Source of the DNA: Tsukamurella sp. 8F
GTDB taxonomy: Bacteria; Actinomycetota; Actinomycetes; Mycobacteriales; Mycobacteriaceae
NCBI RefSeq assembly: GCF_029167375.1
Contig: NZ_JARFTP010000003.1
Span: forward strand, 62,001-126,000
Reading direction: 5' to 3'
DNA: 64,000 bases
Shown here piece after piece: positions 42,079-51,200 of the stretch. The position numbers and the translations under genes are program-made. Below the pieces are notes generated by a model. It saw nothing but the letters and a program-made list of their open reading frames with translations. It was not told the origin of the DNA and searched no databases. The first letter of the stretch is position 1, and every line of letters starts with the position of its first letter.

Positions 42079-42666
42079 ATGCAGAAGGATGCGACAACCC
42101 CCTCCGCCCGCGAGCAGGAGATCGTCGAGAAGGCGTACGCCTACGTGCTCGCCCATGGCCTGAGCGATCTGTCCCTGCGTCCGCTGGCGGCGGGCATCGG
42201 ATCCAGCCCACGGGTGCTGCTTTTTCTCTTCGGCAGCAAAGAGGGCGTCATACGTCGGCTGTTGGTGCGAGCGCGCCAGGACGAGCTCGAATCGCTAGCG
42301 GGCCTCGAGGTGTCCGGGGATCTCCCCGAGACCGTCGAGCGTGTCTGGACGTGGCTCGCCGACCCCGCCCACGAGCCGGTGCTGAGGCTGTGGGCCGAGG
42401 CATACGGTCGGTCGGTCAGCGGCGATGGTCCGTGGGGCGATTTCGCTGCCACCACCGTCGCGGACTGGCTAGACCTCCTGGCGCGGGCGCAGCCGGCAGC
42501 GCAGCGGGCGACACCCGGCGCGGAAGCCGCACGCACGCTGGCGTTGGCGGTGTTGCGCGGTGCTCTCCTCGATCTGCTGGCCACCGGTGACCGGCCGCGG
42601 GCCGATGCGGCCGTCGCCGCGTTCCTGGTGGGCATCCGGCCGGCGCCAGGCGGAACCCGTGCCTAG
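42079..42666 (+). CDS. TetR-family transcriptional repressor
   Basis: 195 residues. N-terminal helix-turn-helix (REQEIVEKAYAYVLAHGLSD, then LRPLAAGIGSSPRVLLFLFGSKEGVI) and a variable ligand domain. Start ATG 42079 follows the candidate operator; the longer open frame upstream is a shadow. Most likely controls itself and the divergent acetyltransferase. Confidence 0.88.
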   Translation: MQKDATTPSAREQEIVEKAYAYVLAHGLSDLSLRPLAAGIGSSPRVLLFLFGSKEGVIRRLLVRARQDELESLAGLEVSGDLPETVERVWTWLADPAHEPVLRLWAEAYGRSVSGDGPWGDFAATTVADWLDLLARAQPAAQRATPGAEAARTLALAVLRGALLDLLATGDRPRADAAVAAFLVGIRPAPGGTRA

Positions 42667-42713
42667 GGCGCACGCTGTCGTTCCGGCCCGGCATCGCGTC
42701 ATACTCGATACCC

Positions 42714-43460
42714 GTGACGGCAGACCCGACGAACGACGCGCTCCGGATCTCGGGCGCGTTCAACTTCCGAGACCTGGGCGGTATCGCGACTCCGCACGGA
42801 GTGGTTCGCAGCGGCGCGCTCTTCCGGTCCGCTCACCTGGGCGAGATCGACGACAGGGGCAGGCGGACGCTGGTCGAGCTCGGGGTGACAGATGTATTCG
42901 ATCTGCGCGGTCCGATCGAGCAGGAGGCGTACGGCGCCGACGAGCTCCCCGGCGACGTCCGGTATCACGCGACCCCGTTCGACCCCGCGCGCGGCCGGGC
43001 GCCGTCGCCGCGTCGGTTGACCGACCCCGTCGGCTACCTCACCGACGTGTACCGCACGTACCCCGAGCTGCCCGGGGCGGGGGCCGCGTTAGCGGCTGTC
43101 GCCGGGGTCCTCGCGGAGGGGGGCAGCGTGCTGGTGCACTGCACGGCGGGCAAGGACCGGACCGGTTGGTTGATCGCCACGCTTCTTCGGATGTTCGGCG
43201 CATCCGAGGAGGTGGTGTCCTCCGACTATCTGCGCAGTAACGAGGCGATCGGGCCGCTCCGGGACATGGTGGTGCGGAGGAGAGCCGACGCAGAGCAGCT
43301 GTCACGGGACTTCCTCGGTGTACGCGCGGAGTACCTGGCAGCCGCGACGGAGGCGATGACCGCGCGGTTCGGTGACGTGGCCGGTTACCTCTCCGCCGTC
43401 GGTGTGAGCCCCGACACAATCGCGGCATTGCAAGATCGAATGATCGGCTCGGCGCCTTGA
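42714..43460 (+). CDS. MptpB-type tyrosine/phosphoinositide phosphatase
   Basis: 248 residues. P-loop LVHCTAGKDRTGW with Cys143, the HCxxGKDRT form found in mycobacterial PtpB and related triple-specificity phosphatases. FNFRDLGGIATPHGVVRSGALFRS is the usual N-terminal block. It would remove phosphate from phosphotyrosine, phosphoserine or phosphoinositides. GTG start. M. tuberculosis secretes its PtpB; I see no signal peptide here. Monocistronic by appearance. Confidence 0.87.
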   Translation: MTADPTNDALRISGAFNFRDLGGIATPHGVVRSGALFRSAHLGEIDDRGRRTLVELGVTDVFDLRGPIEQEAYGADELPGDVRYHATPFDPARGRAPSPRRLTDPVGYLTDVYRTYPELPGAGAALAAVAGVLAEGGSVLVHCTAGKDRTGWLIATLLRMFGASEEVVSSDYLRSNEAIGPLRDMVVRRRADAEQLSRDFLGVRAEYLAAATEAMTARFGDVAGYLSAVGVSPDTIAALQDRMIGSAP

Positions 43461-43580
43461 CCGCCGGCCCAACAGGACATATCGGCGTGCGGGATGCGAC
43501 CATCACCGTTCACCGGGAGGCTATCTCAGCGAGCTAGCGTCGGCGCCGACACGACCGATGGGTAGCCGGCTGGAGATGCC

Positions 43581-44489
43581 ATGGAAATCAGACACTTGCT
43601 GTCCTTCATCGCCATAGCCGAGGAACTGCACTTCGGTCGTGCGGCTAACCGGTTGCATCTGACCCAGCCGTCGCTCAGCGCGCAGCTACAGAAGCTGGAG
43701 AAGTCGCTGGGCGTGCAACTGGTCCAGCGAAGCTCGCATGAAGTGAAGCTCACCTCGGCTGGGCGCGAGTTCGAGGTGCAGGCGAGGCTGGTGGTCCAGC
43801 AGGTCGAGAAGGCGACTCGCATGGCGAAGTCGACGGCGGCCGGGAAGTCGGGGGTCGTCAACGTCGGCTACAACCTCCCGGCCGGGCGGCACGTGTTGCC
43901 GCGCGTGATGACCAGCATGAACGACAACCATCCCGACATCGTCATCTCGCTGTGGGAGAAGCGGACCGGCCCCCAGCTCGCGGCACTCAGCGACGGCTCG
44001 CTGGACATCGCGCTGGCCTATGGGCGGCCGCGCACAGCCGATCTCCGATACCGACGGGTGCTGCCCGACATACCGATCGTCGCGATGGTGGGACGTCGCC
44101 ACAACTGGGCCGGCCGCAAGGGTGTCCGGTTCGCCGAGCTGGCATCGCAGTCCTGCCTGCTCTTCCATCGAGAACAGACACCGGCGATGTACGACTCGAT
44201 CTTCAATGCGGCCGCCGATTCGCAGATCGAACTCAACATCACCCAGACCGCCGACGACCCGGGCGCGACAGCGCATGTGGTGTCTGTGACGTCGCTCGTC
44301 GGATTCGCATCGCTGCCGCGCGCCGTGGTCATCGGATCGGGCGCGTCGGGCCCCAATCCCGTTCCCGTCACACTGTTCGATCCGGTGCCCACAGTCGATC
44401 TCTACGCGGTGTGGCGTAGGGACGAGGACAATGCGGCGGTGGAGGCATTCCTGGGCTGCCTGGACGAAGAAGGAGACAAGGGAGCGTAG
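43581..44489 (+). CDS. LysR-family regulator of the lipid-synthase cluster
   Basis: 302 residues. HTH at the very N-terminus (IRHLLSFIAIAEELHFGRAA, LHLTQPSLSAQLQKLEKSLG) and the LysR effector domain (VNVGYNLPAGRHVLPRVM, LDIALAYGRPR). It lies 90 bp upstream of the acyl-activating enzyme and on the same strand as the whole Pfa-like cluster, so it is the likely pathway regulator. Confidence 0.9.
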   Translation: MEIRHLLSFIAIAEELHFGRAANRLHLTQPSLSAQLQKLEKSLGVQLVQRSSHEVKLTSAGREFEVQARLVVQQVEKATRMAKSTAAGKSGVVNVGYNLPAGRHVLPRVMTSMNDNHPDIVISLWEKRTGPQLAALSDGSLDIALAYGRPRTADLRYRRVLPDIPIVAMVGRRHNWAGRKGVRFAELASQSCLLFHREQTPAMYDSIFNAAADSQIELNITQTADDPGATAHVVSVTSLVGFASLPRAVVIGSGASGPNPVPVTLFDPVPTVDLYAVWRRDEDNAAVEAFLGCLDEEGDKGA

Positions 44490-44515
44490 GCCGGATACGG
44501 CACGGTCGATAGATC

Positions 44516-44574
44516 AATTCTCTCGTCCGGTCGATGATTCGATATTGCCGCTGTCCTCGTGGATGGAGAGAATT
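44516..44574 (+). promoter_or_regulatory. long inverted repeat overlapping ribosome site of the acyl-ligase gene
   Basis: AATTCTCTC (44516-44524) and GAGAGAATT (44566-44574) are perfect 9-bp arms 41 nt apart; the 3' arm covers the GGAGAG ribosome site of the gene starting at 44580. Between them, CGGTCGAT (44528-44535) repeats a copy at 44503-44510. Could be a regulator site or an mRNA structure. Confidence 0.4.
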
Positions 44575-44579
44575 CGAAT

Positions 44580-46187
44580 ATGAACAGAATCTCATCCACC
44601 GGTACCGGACGCATTCTCACAGAAACCGGCGGCCTTTTCTCGGTCGTCGTCCGCACGGCGGAATCGCAACCAGACATGACGTGCCTGACCGGTGAGTCCA
44701 TAGCGCTCACGGCGAGCGAGGTCGTGGCTCGGGCCGAGCGACTCGGCAGCGCCCTGATCCATCTCGGGGTCGAGCCCGGCGATCGGATCGCGGTGCTCGG
44801 GCGAACGGGCGTCGATTGGGTCGTCATCGACCTCGCCGTGCTCGCCATCGGTGCGATCGTGGTGCCGGTGTACCCCACGTCGTCGGCTACGCAGATCGAG
44901 CACATACTGAGCGACGCGGGCCCTGTCGCGGCCTTCGGCGAGACGGTCGAAGACAGGGACCGCCTGCGATCCGCAGGGGCGCGACGGGTCTGGACGTTCG
45001 CGGAGTCCGCGGCCTGGGCGCCCGCTCGGCATCCCGAGCTCCCTGTCCGGACCGACTCGATACAGCCGTCGGACGTGGCGATGATCGTCTACACGAGTGG
45101 TACGACGGGCTCGCCGAAAGGCTGCACGATATCGCACGGCAACATGTACGCGTCGGCCGCGAACACCGTGCTGCAGGCCGAGGCGGTGTTCACAGGCGCC
45201 GGCGCTCAGGCGTCGACGGTCATCGGCTTACCGCTGGCGCACGTGTTCGGTCAGACCATCCTGTTCTGCTGCCTTATCGGGCGCTCCGAGACCCGTCTCG
45301 CCCCGGGGATACCCGCCCTGATCGAGCTGCTGCCGCAGGCCCGCCCGACGTTCCTGGCGCTGGTGCCGTATGCGCTGGAGAAGATCCGGAAGGCGCGGCC
45401 CGGAGGCGACGACCTCGCGGCCCTGCTGGGTGGGCGCCTGCGCCACGTGATCTCGGGCGGGGCATCGCTGGACGAGTCGACGGTGCACTATTTCGCCGCG
45501 GCCGACGTCGCCGTGCTGAACTGCTACGGGATGACCGAGGCGGCGACGGCTGTCACGGTGAGCGCGCCGTCCACCAACCGAATCGGCACGGTGGGGCGCC
45601 CCATTCCCGGCACCGAGGTGGCGACCACCGACGACGGGGAGGTGTTGGTGCGGGGCGCCAATGTGACCGGGGGGTACTGGGGCGTTCCGGGCCCGGTCGT
45701 CGACGACGAGGGGTGGTTCCACACCGGCGACGTCGGTGTGCTCGACGGCGACGGGTACCTGCGGATCACCGGCCGCAGCAAGGAGATCCTGATCACCTCG
45801 GGCGGCAAGAACGTGGCGCCGACCGTCCTCGAGGACCGTATCCGCCTGCACCCCCTGGTAGCCGACTGCATGGTGGTCGGGGAGGGGCGCGCCTTCGTCG
45901 CGGCACTTATCACGATCGATCCGGCGGCGTATGCGAGCTGGTCCGCGGGCCTACCGGTCGACGGCGTGGGCGACGCGGGTGTGATCCTCCGGAAGCAGTT
46001 GCAGGGCGCCGTCGACGATGCCAACAGACTCGTCTCGCGCGCCGAGTCCATCCGCACCTTCCGCGTCGTCGACGGGGACTTCACTGTGGAGAACGGTCTG
46101 CTGACCGCATCGCTCAAGCTCAGGCGTGCGGCGATCACCGAAGCGTTCGGTGCAGATATCGACGCGATGTACGGCGTCCGCGCGTAA
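44580..46187 (+). CDS. acyl-CoA ligase / acyl-activating enzyme (FadD-like)
   Basis: 535 residues, ANL superfamily: phosphate loop YTSGTTGSPKG (about residue 171), LPLAHVFGQT, YGMTEAATAV (about 315), DEGWFHTGDVG, ITGRSKEILITSGGKNVAP. It adenylates a fatty acid and loads it on CoA or an ACP. ATG 44580 was preferred to a GTG at 44559 because GGAGAG is correctly placed. It is the first enzyme gene of the Pfa-like cluster; it may provide the starter acyl unit or activate the finished lipid. Confidence 0.9.
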   Translation: MNRISSTGTGRILTETGGLFSVVVRTAESQPDMTCLTGESIALTASEVVARAERLGSALIHLGVEPGDRIAVLGRTGVDWVVIDLAVLAIGAIVVPVYPTSSATQIEHILSDAGPVAAFGETVEDRDRLRSAGARRVWTFAESAAWAPARHPELPVRTDSIQPSDVAMIVYTSGTTGSPKGCTISHGNMYASAANTVLQAEAVFTGAGAQASTVIGLPLAHVFGQTILFCCLIGRSETRLAPGIPALIELLPQARPTFLALVPYALEKIRKARPGGDDLAALLGGRLRHVISGGASLDESTVHYFAAADVAVLNCYGMTEAATAVTVSAPSTNRIGTVGRPIPGTEVATTDDGEVLVRGANVTGGYWGVPGPVVDDEGWFHTGDVGVLDGDGYLRITGRSKEILITSGGKNVAPTVLEDRIRLHPLVADCMVVGEGRAFVAALITIDPAAYASWSAGLPVDGVGDAGVILRKQLQGAVDDANRLVSRAESIRTFRVVDGDFTVENGLLTASLKLRRAAITEAFGADIDAMYGVRA

Positions 46188-46397
46188 ACGCCGAATCGAC
46201 GTGCGGGCGAACATCACGTTAAACCTCCGCGTCGGTCCAGCGTCGATAGAACGGACCGATTGACCGATGGGTACCGGGGCCTGGCCCGGCGATCCCCGAG
46301 CGGTTCCGCGAAACTGATGACAGAGCATTCGGGACGCCTTTCGAATAGCCGCGCTACAGCATGAGAAGACAGCACGGAAAGAGGGGAATTCGAGGAC

Positions 46398-47630
46398 ATG
46401 TACGACGTCATTGTTGTCGGCGCCAGAGTCGCCGGTTCGCCATTGGCGATGCTATTGGCTCGACGGGGATATCGCGTTCTGGTCGTCGACCGGGTCACGT
46501 TTCCCAGCGATACCGTATCCACCCACTACATTCATCAGGCGGGCCTCGCCCACCTACGCGACTGGGGACTTCTCGACCGTGTCCTCGCGACCGGCTGCCC
46601 GCCCGTCCGTCACCTCGAGTTCACCTACACCGATATCGTACTCAGCGGCTTCCCCGATCCCATCAAGGGAATCGACGCGGTGTACTGCCCCCGCCGGACG
46701 GCGTTGGACCCGATCCTCGTCGACGCCGCCCGGGAGGCCGGGGCAGAGGTGATCGAGGGCTTCGCAATGACCGAGGTGCTGATCGAGGACGGCGCCGTGG
46801 TCGGTATCCGGGGCACCGAGGGCGATCGCGATCGCGAGTTCCGGGCGCCGTTGGTGATCGGCGCGGACGGCGCGAACTCCACGGTCGCCAAGGCGGTGGA
46901 CGCGCAGATGTACCGGCACGAGCCCGCCGGCTGTTTCATCTACTACTCGTACTACTCGGGTCTGGACTGGGGCATGCAGCACCGCACAGGCTTCGGTGAG
47001 CAGCAGTTCGGCTCGTGGCCTACCAACGACGGGCTGAGCCTGCTCGCCGTCATGCGGCGTCGGGACCGCTTCCGGGACTTCCGGTCCGACCCCGACGGCG
47101 GCGTACAGGAGATCGTCGAGGCGATCGACTCCGAACGCGGGGCGCAACTGCGCGACGCGGGCAAGCGGGTCGAACCGTTCCGCCCGATGCTGTACCCGGA
47201 CAACTACTTCCGTCGTTCGCACGGGCGCGGCTGGGCACTGGTGGGCGATGCGGGGTACCACAAGGACCCGTTCACCGGCCTCGGCATCACCGACGCGTTC
47301 AAGCACGCCCAGCTGCTGGGCGAACGCATCCACCAGGGACTCACGGGCGAGCGCCCGATGGACGAGGCACTCGAGTCCTATGAACTCGAACGCGACGCGA
47401 TGAGCATGCACAGCTTCGACTTCACGGTGAGCATCTCCGAGCTGTCGCTGACACCGTATTACGACTCGGTGTTCCGCGCGGCGGGCCGTAGTCCCGCCTA
47501 CACCACCAAATTCCTGGCGCACATCGGCGGCGGCGTGTCCGCGGAGGAGTTCTTCGACCCCGATGCGCTCGCGAAGCTGTACGCCGAGGTGGACCTGCCG
47601 GTGGCCGATCGCCACCTGATGCCGGTATGA
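46398..47630 (+). CDS. class A FAD-dependent oxidoreductase (PHBH/geranylgeranyl-reductase fold)
   Basis: 410 residues. N-terminal FAD motif VVGARVAGSPLAMLLARRGY, the DG motif VIGADGANSTVAK and the GD motif WALVGDAGYHKDPFTGLGIT. This is the class A flavoprotein pattern used by aromatic hydroxylases, halogenase relatives and polyprenyl reductases. It lacks the halogenase WxWxIP motif as far as I can see. ATG 46398 lies 4 bp after GAGG. It overlaps the SGNH hydrolase gene by 4 bp. In this cluster it may hydroxylate, epoxidise or reduce the polyene chain. Confidence 0.87.
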   Translation: MYDVIVVGARVAGSPLAMLLARRGYRVLVVDRVTFPSDTVSTHYIHQAGLAHLRDWGLLDRVLATGCPPVRHLEFTYTDIVLSGFPDPIKGIDAVYCPRRTALDPILVDAAREAGAEVIEGFAMTEVLIEDGAVVGIRGTEGDRDREFRAPLVIGADGANSTVAKAVDAQMYRHEPAGCFIYYSYYSGLDWGMQHRTGFGEQQFGSWPTNDGLSLLAVMRRRDRFRDFRSDPDGGVQEIVEAIDSERGAQLRDAGKRVEPFRPMLYPDNYFRRSHGRGWALVGDAGYHKDPFTGLGITDAFKHAQLLGERIHQGLTGERPMDEALESYELERDAMSMHSFDFTVSISELSLTPYYDSVFRAAGRSPAYTTKFLAHIGGGVSAEEFFDPDALAKLYAEVDLPVADRHLMPV

Positions 47631-48229
47631 GCGCGGTGGAGCTGGTGGTCGTCGGCGACAGCTTCGTCGAGGGCCGAGGTGACACGCGCAATGGTCGGTA
47701 CCACGGCTGGGTACCGCGGCTGGCGACGCAGCTGGGGGTCCGATCGAGCCGAATCCGAAACCTGGGCGCATACCAGGCTACGACGGACCGCGTGGTGACC
47801 GATCAGCTTCCCGCGGCGGCGGCATGCGGCGCCCGGCTGGCCGGGGTGGTCGTCGGTGTGAACGACCTGGTCTCCGACTATGACGAGGACCGGTTCGCCC
47901 GCAACATCGGGACCGTCCTGAACGCTCTGAGCGATTCGGGCAGTCTCGTGTTCACCGCGAGCTACCCCGACATCCCCGCCCGCCTGCCGGTGCCCGAGTC
48001 GTTCCGGGACCTGTTGCGTGACCGCTTCGACGCCGCCAATGAGATTCTGGCGCAGTCGGTCTCGGAGTCCGGAGCGCACTTGCTCGACATCGCCGCCGAT
48101 CCGGGCTGGCAGCGCGACGAGATGTGGAGCCCGGACGGCCTGCATCCGAGTCCGTGCGGACACCAGGAGTTCGCCTCCGGCGTGCGCGAACTGATCGCCA
48201 TGCATACAGCGACGACCATCGCCGCCTGA
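47627..48229 (+). CDS. SGNH/GDSL-family hydrolase
   Basis: 200 residues with all four SGNH blocks: VVGDSFVEGRGD (Ser), RNLGAYQ (Gly), VVGVNDLV (Asn) and SPDGLHPSPCGH (Asp/His). It would act as an esterase, thioesterase or acyltransferase. No signal peptide is seen, so it is likely cytosolic; release of the chain from the synthase, or late acylation, is a reasonable guess. The ATG overlaps the flavoprotein stop (ATGA), and the megasynthase starts 28 bp downstream. Confidence 0.87.
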   Translation: MSAVELVVVGDSFVEGRGDTRNGRYHGWVPRLATQLGVRSSRIRNLGAYQATTDRVVTDQLPAAAACGARLAGVVVGVNDLVSDYDEDRFARNIGTVLNALSDSGSLVFTASYPDIPARLPVPESFRDLLRDRFDAANEILAQSVSESGAHLLDIAADPGWQRDEMWSPDGLHPSPCGHQEFASGVRELIAMHTATTIAA

Positions 48230-48257
48230 GCGCGGCTCGAATCGGAGGATTCACATC

Positions 48258-51200
48258 GTGACATCGCCCGCAAGCCACGGGCCGACGCCTGCCTCGACAT
48301 CCGACGACCATGTGCCCGACGGCTCCCGCCGACTGGCACAGAACCCGATCGCCATCGTCGGCATGTCCGCGCTGTTGCCGAAGGCCGCCAGTGTCCGCCA
48401 GTACTGGCGCAACATCGTCGACGGAGTCGACTGCACCGACGAGGTGCCCGCGTCTCGGTGGAGCCTGGACGACTACTACGACGCCGATCCGGACGCACGG
48501 GACAAGACGTACTCGCGGCGCGGCGCCTTCCTGCCGGACGTGGCGTTCGATCCTGTCGAGTTCGGGATGCCACCAAACCAGCTCGAGGTCACCAGCACCA
48601 TGCAGACCCTGAGCCTCGGCGTCGCCCGCGACGTGCTGGCCGACGCCGGCGCGACGGATTCGGCGTGGTACGACCCGACCCGCACGGGTGTCGTCCTGGG
48701 CACCACCGGCCCTGTACCGCTTATGCATCCGCTCGCGGCGCGCTTGTCGACGCCCGTGCTCAAGGAGGCTGCACGAAGTTGCGGTCTGAGCGATACCGAT
48801 GCCGATGCGATAGCTGACAAGTTCGTCGCGGCGTTCGCGCCGTGGGAGGAGAACTCCTTTCCCGGCCTGCTCGCCAACGTGGTCGCCGGCCGCGTCGCGA
48901 ACCGGTTGGGGCTCGGCGGCATCAACTGCACCGTCGACGCGGCCTGTGCGGCGTCGCTCGCCGCGATCCGTACGGCGATCGCCGAGCTGCAGGACGGGCG
49001 CGCGGACACGATGATCACCGGAGGCGTGGACACCGAGAACTCGATCTTCATCTACATGTGCTTCAGCAAGGTCGGCGCGCTTTCGAAGACCGGGAGCATC
49101 AAGCCGTTCGCGGAGTCCGCCGATGGCACCCTCCTCGGTGAGGGCATCACCATGCTCGCACTCCGCAGGCTCGCGGATGCGGAGCGCGACGGCAACCGGA
49201 TCTACGCCGTCATCAAGGGGATCGGCTCGTCCAGCGATGGCCGTTCGAAAAGCATCTACGCGCCGAGGGCGGAAGGGCAGCGGATCGCGCTGGACCGCGC
49301 GTACCGGGACGCCGAGTGCTGCCCGTCGTCGGTGGAACTGTTCGAGGCGCACGCCACGGGAACCGCGGTGGGCGACCGGACCGAGCTGACAGCGCTGGGC
49401 GGCCTGCTCACCGACGCGACCGACGACCGGCGGTTCGCCGCCGTCGGTAGCGTCAAGTCGCAGATCGGTCACACCAAGGGGGCGGCGGGCACCGCCAGTG
49501 TCATGAAGCTCGCACTGGGCCTCTACCACAAGGTGCTGCCCGGGACGATCAACGTCGATCGGCCCAACCCCGCGGTCACCGCCGAGAGCCCGTACTACGT
49601 GAACACCCGGACGCGACCTTGGATCCGCGACCCGCATCGCCCCGTGCGCCGCGCCGCGGCGTCGGCGATGGGATTCGGCGGCACCAACTTCCACGTCGTG
49701 CTGGAGGAGGCGACGTCGAGCCGGGCCGAGGTCCGGGCCACACACGATGTCGCCCGCGCGTACCTGTGGCACGCACCCGATAGCGCGACACTGGTCGATA
49801 CGGTGCGAACGCAGCCACCCACGACGGAGATCGTGCCCGAGTCGCACGCGCGGGTCGGCTTCGTGGCGATCGGGCGCGACGATGCCGAGTATCTTCGCGA
49901 GGTCGCGGTCGAACAGTTGATCGCGCAGGACGGCCGCAGCTCTTGGCGGCACCCCGATGGCGTGTACTTCCGGGCACAGGGCCGATCCGATGTCCGGGTC
50001 GCCGCACTGTTCGCCGGCCAGGGCAGCCAGTACGTCGATATGGGATCCGCTGCGGCGCTGAGTGTTCCGCAGGTGGCCGAGGCCTTCGATCGGGCGAATG
50101 CGGCGTTCGCCCACGCGCCGACCCGGCTGGCCCCGGTCGTGTTCCCGCCGCCCGCGTTCTCGGACGCCGAACGCGCCGACCAGGAGGCGGTGCTGCGGCG
50201 TACGGAATTCGCCCAGCCGGCCATCGGCGCGCTCGCCGCGGGCCAGTATCGGTTCCTGCACGACCTCGGCCTGCGGCCGACGGGCTTCTGTGGCCACAGT
50301 TTCGGCGAGCTCACGGCGCTCTGGGCGTCGGGTGCCATCACCGAGTCGGACTTCATCCGGACGGCGCGAGCACGGGGTGCCGCGATGGCGTCGCCCGATG
50401 TGGAGGACCCAGGCACGATGCTCGCGATCGCGGCGGACCGCGCCGAGGTCGAGGAGATGCTGGCCGACCACACCGATGTATGGGTGTGCAATCACAACGC
50501 CCCGGACCAGGTGGTGGTGGGCGGCGGCACCCGGGCCGTCGAGTCGGTCGAGGCGGCCGCGGCAGAGTGCGGATGGACGACGCGCCGGCTGCCGGTCTCC
50601 GGGGCGTTCCACACGCCGTACGTCGGTCATGCGGTGGAGCGGTTCGAGGCCGCCGTCCAGGACGTGATCATCTCGGCGCCCGACGGCATCGTCTATGCCG
50701 ATGCGCCGGGCGCGCACTACGGCGACGACCCCGCCGCGAACCGTGCAACGCTCATCGACCAGCTGCTCCGGCCGGTCGAATTCGTGGCGGCGCTGGAGAA
50801 GATGAGCGAGGACGGGTTCACCGTATTCGTGGAGTTCGGACCCAAGCAGGCGCTGACCTCGCTGGTCGGGCGAACCCTCGGCGACGACGTGGTGGCCGTG
50901 CCGACCGACGCCGGTCCCATGGGCGACGGCGACGTCGCCCTCAAGCGCGCGGCCGTACAGCTCGCCGTTCTGGGCCTACCGATCTCGGACATCGATCGCT
51001 ATGCGGCGGATCCGGAGACGCCGCGCGAACCCGGTGCGATGACGGTGAGCCTGTCCGCCCCGGAATACGTACCACCCGCCCGCCGCAAGGCGTACCGGGC
51101 CGCGCTCGACGACGGCTATGTGATCGCAGGCACCGCGCCCGTGGCGGGATCGACCTCGCCGCACCCCCTCGACCGGAACGATCTCACGGAGGATCAGATC

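Noticed and set aside
46074-46289. CCGGG-N6-CCCGG dyad at 46274-46289 between ligase and flavoprotein genes as a terminator
   Set aside because: Short stem, 87 bp past the stop and within GC-rich background; not convincing, and the 210-bp gap otherwise shows nothing clear.
47952-50717. 921-codon open frame on the minus strand
   Set aside because: It lies antisense to the SGNH hydrolase and the PfaA-like gene; its translation is Arg/Gly/His-rich with no motif. A high-GC shadow.
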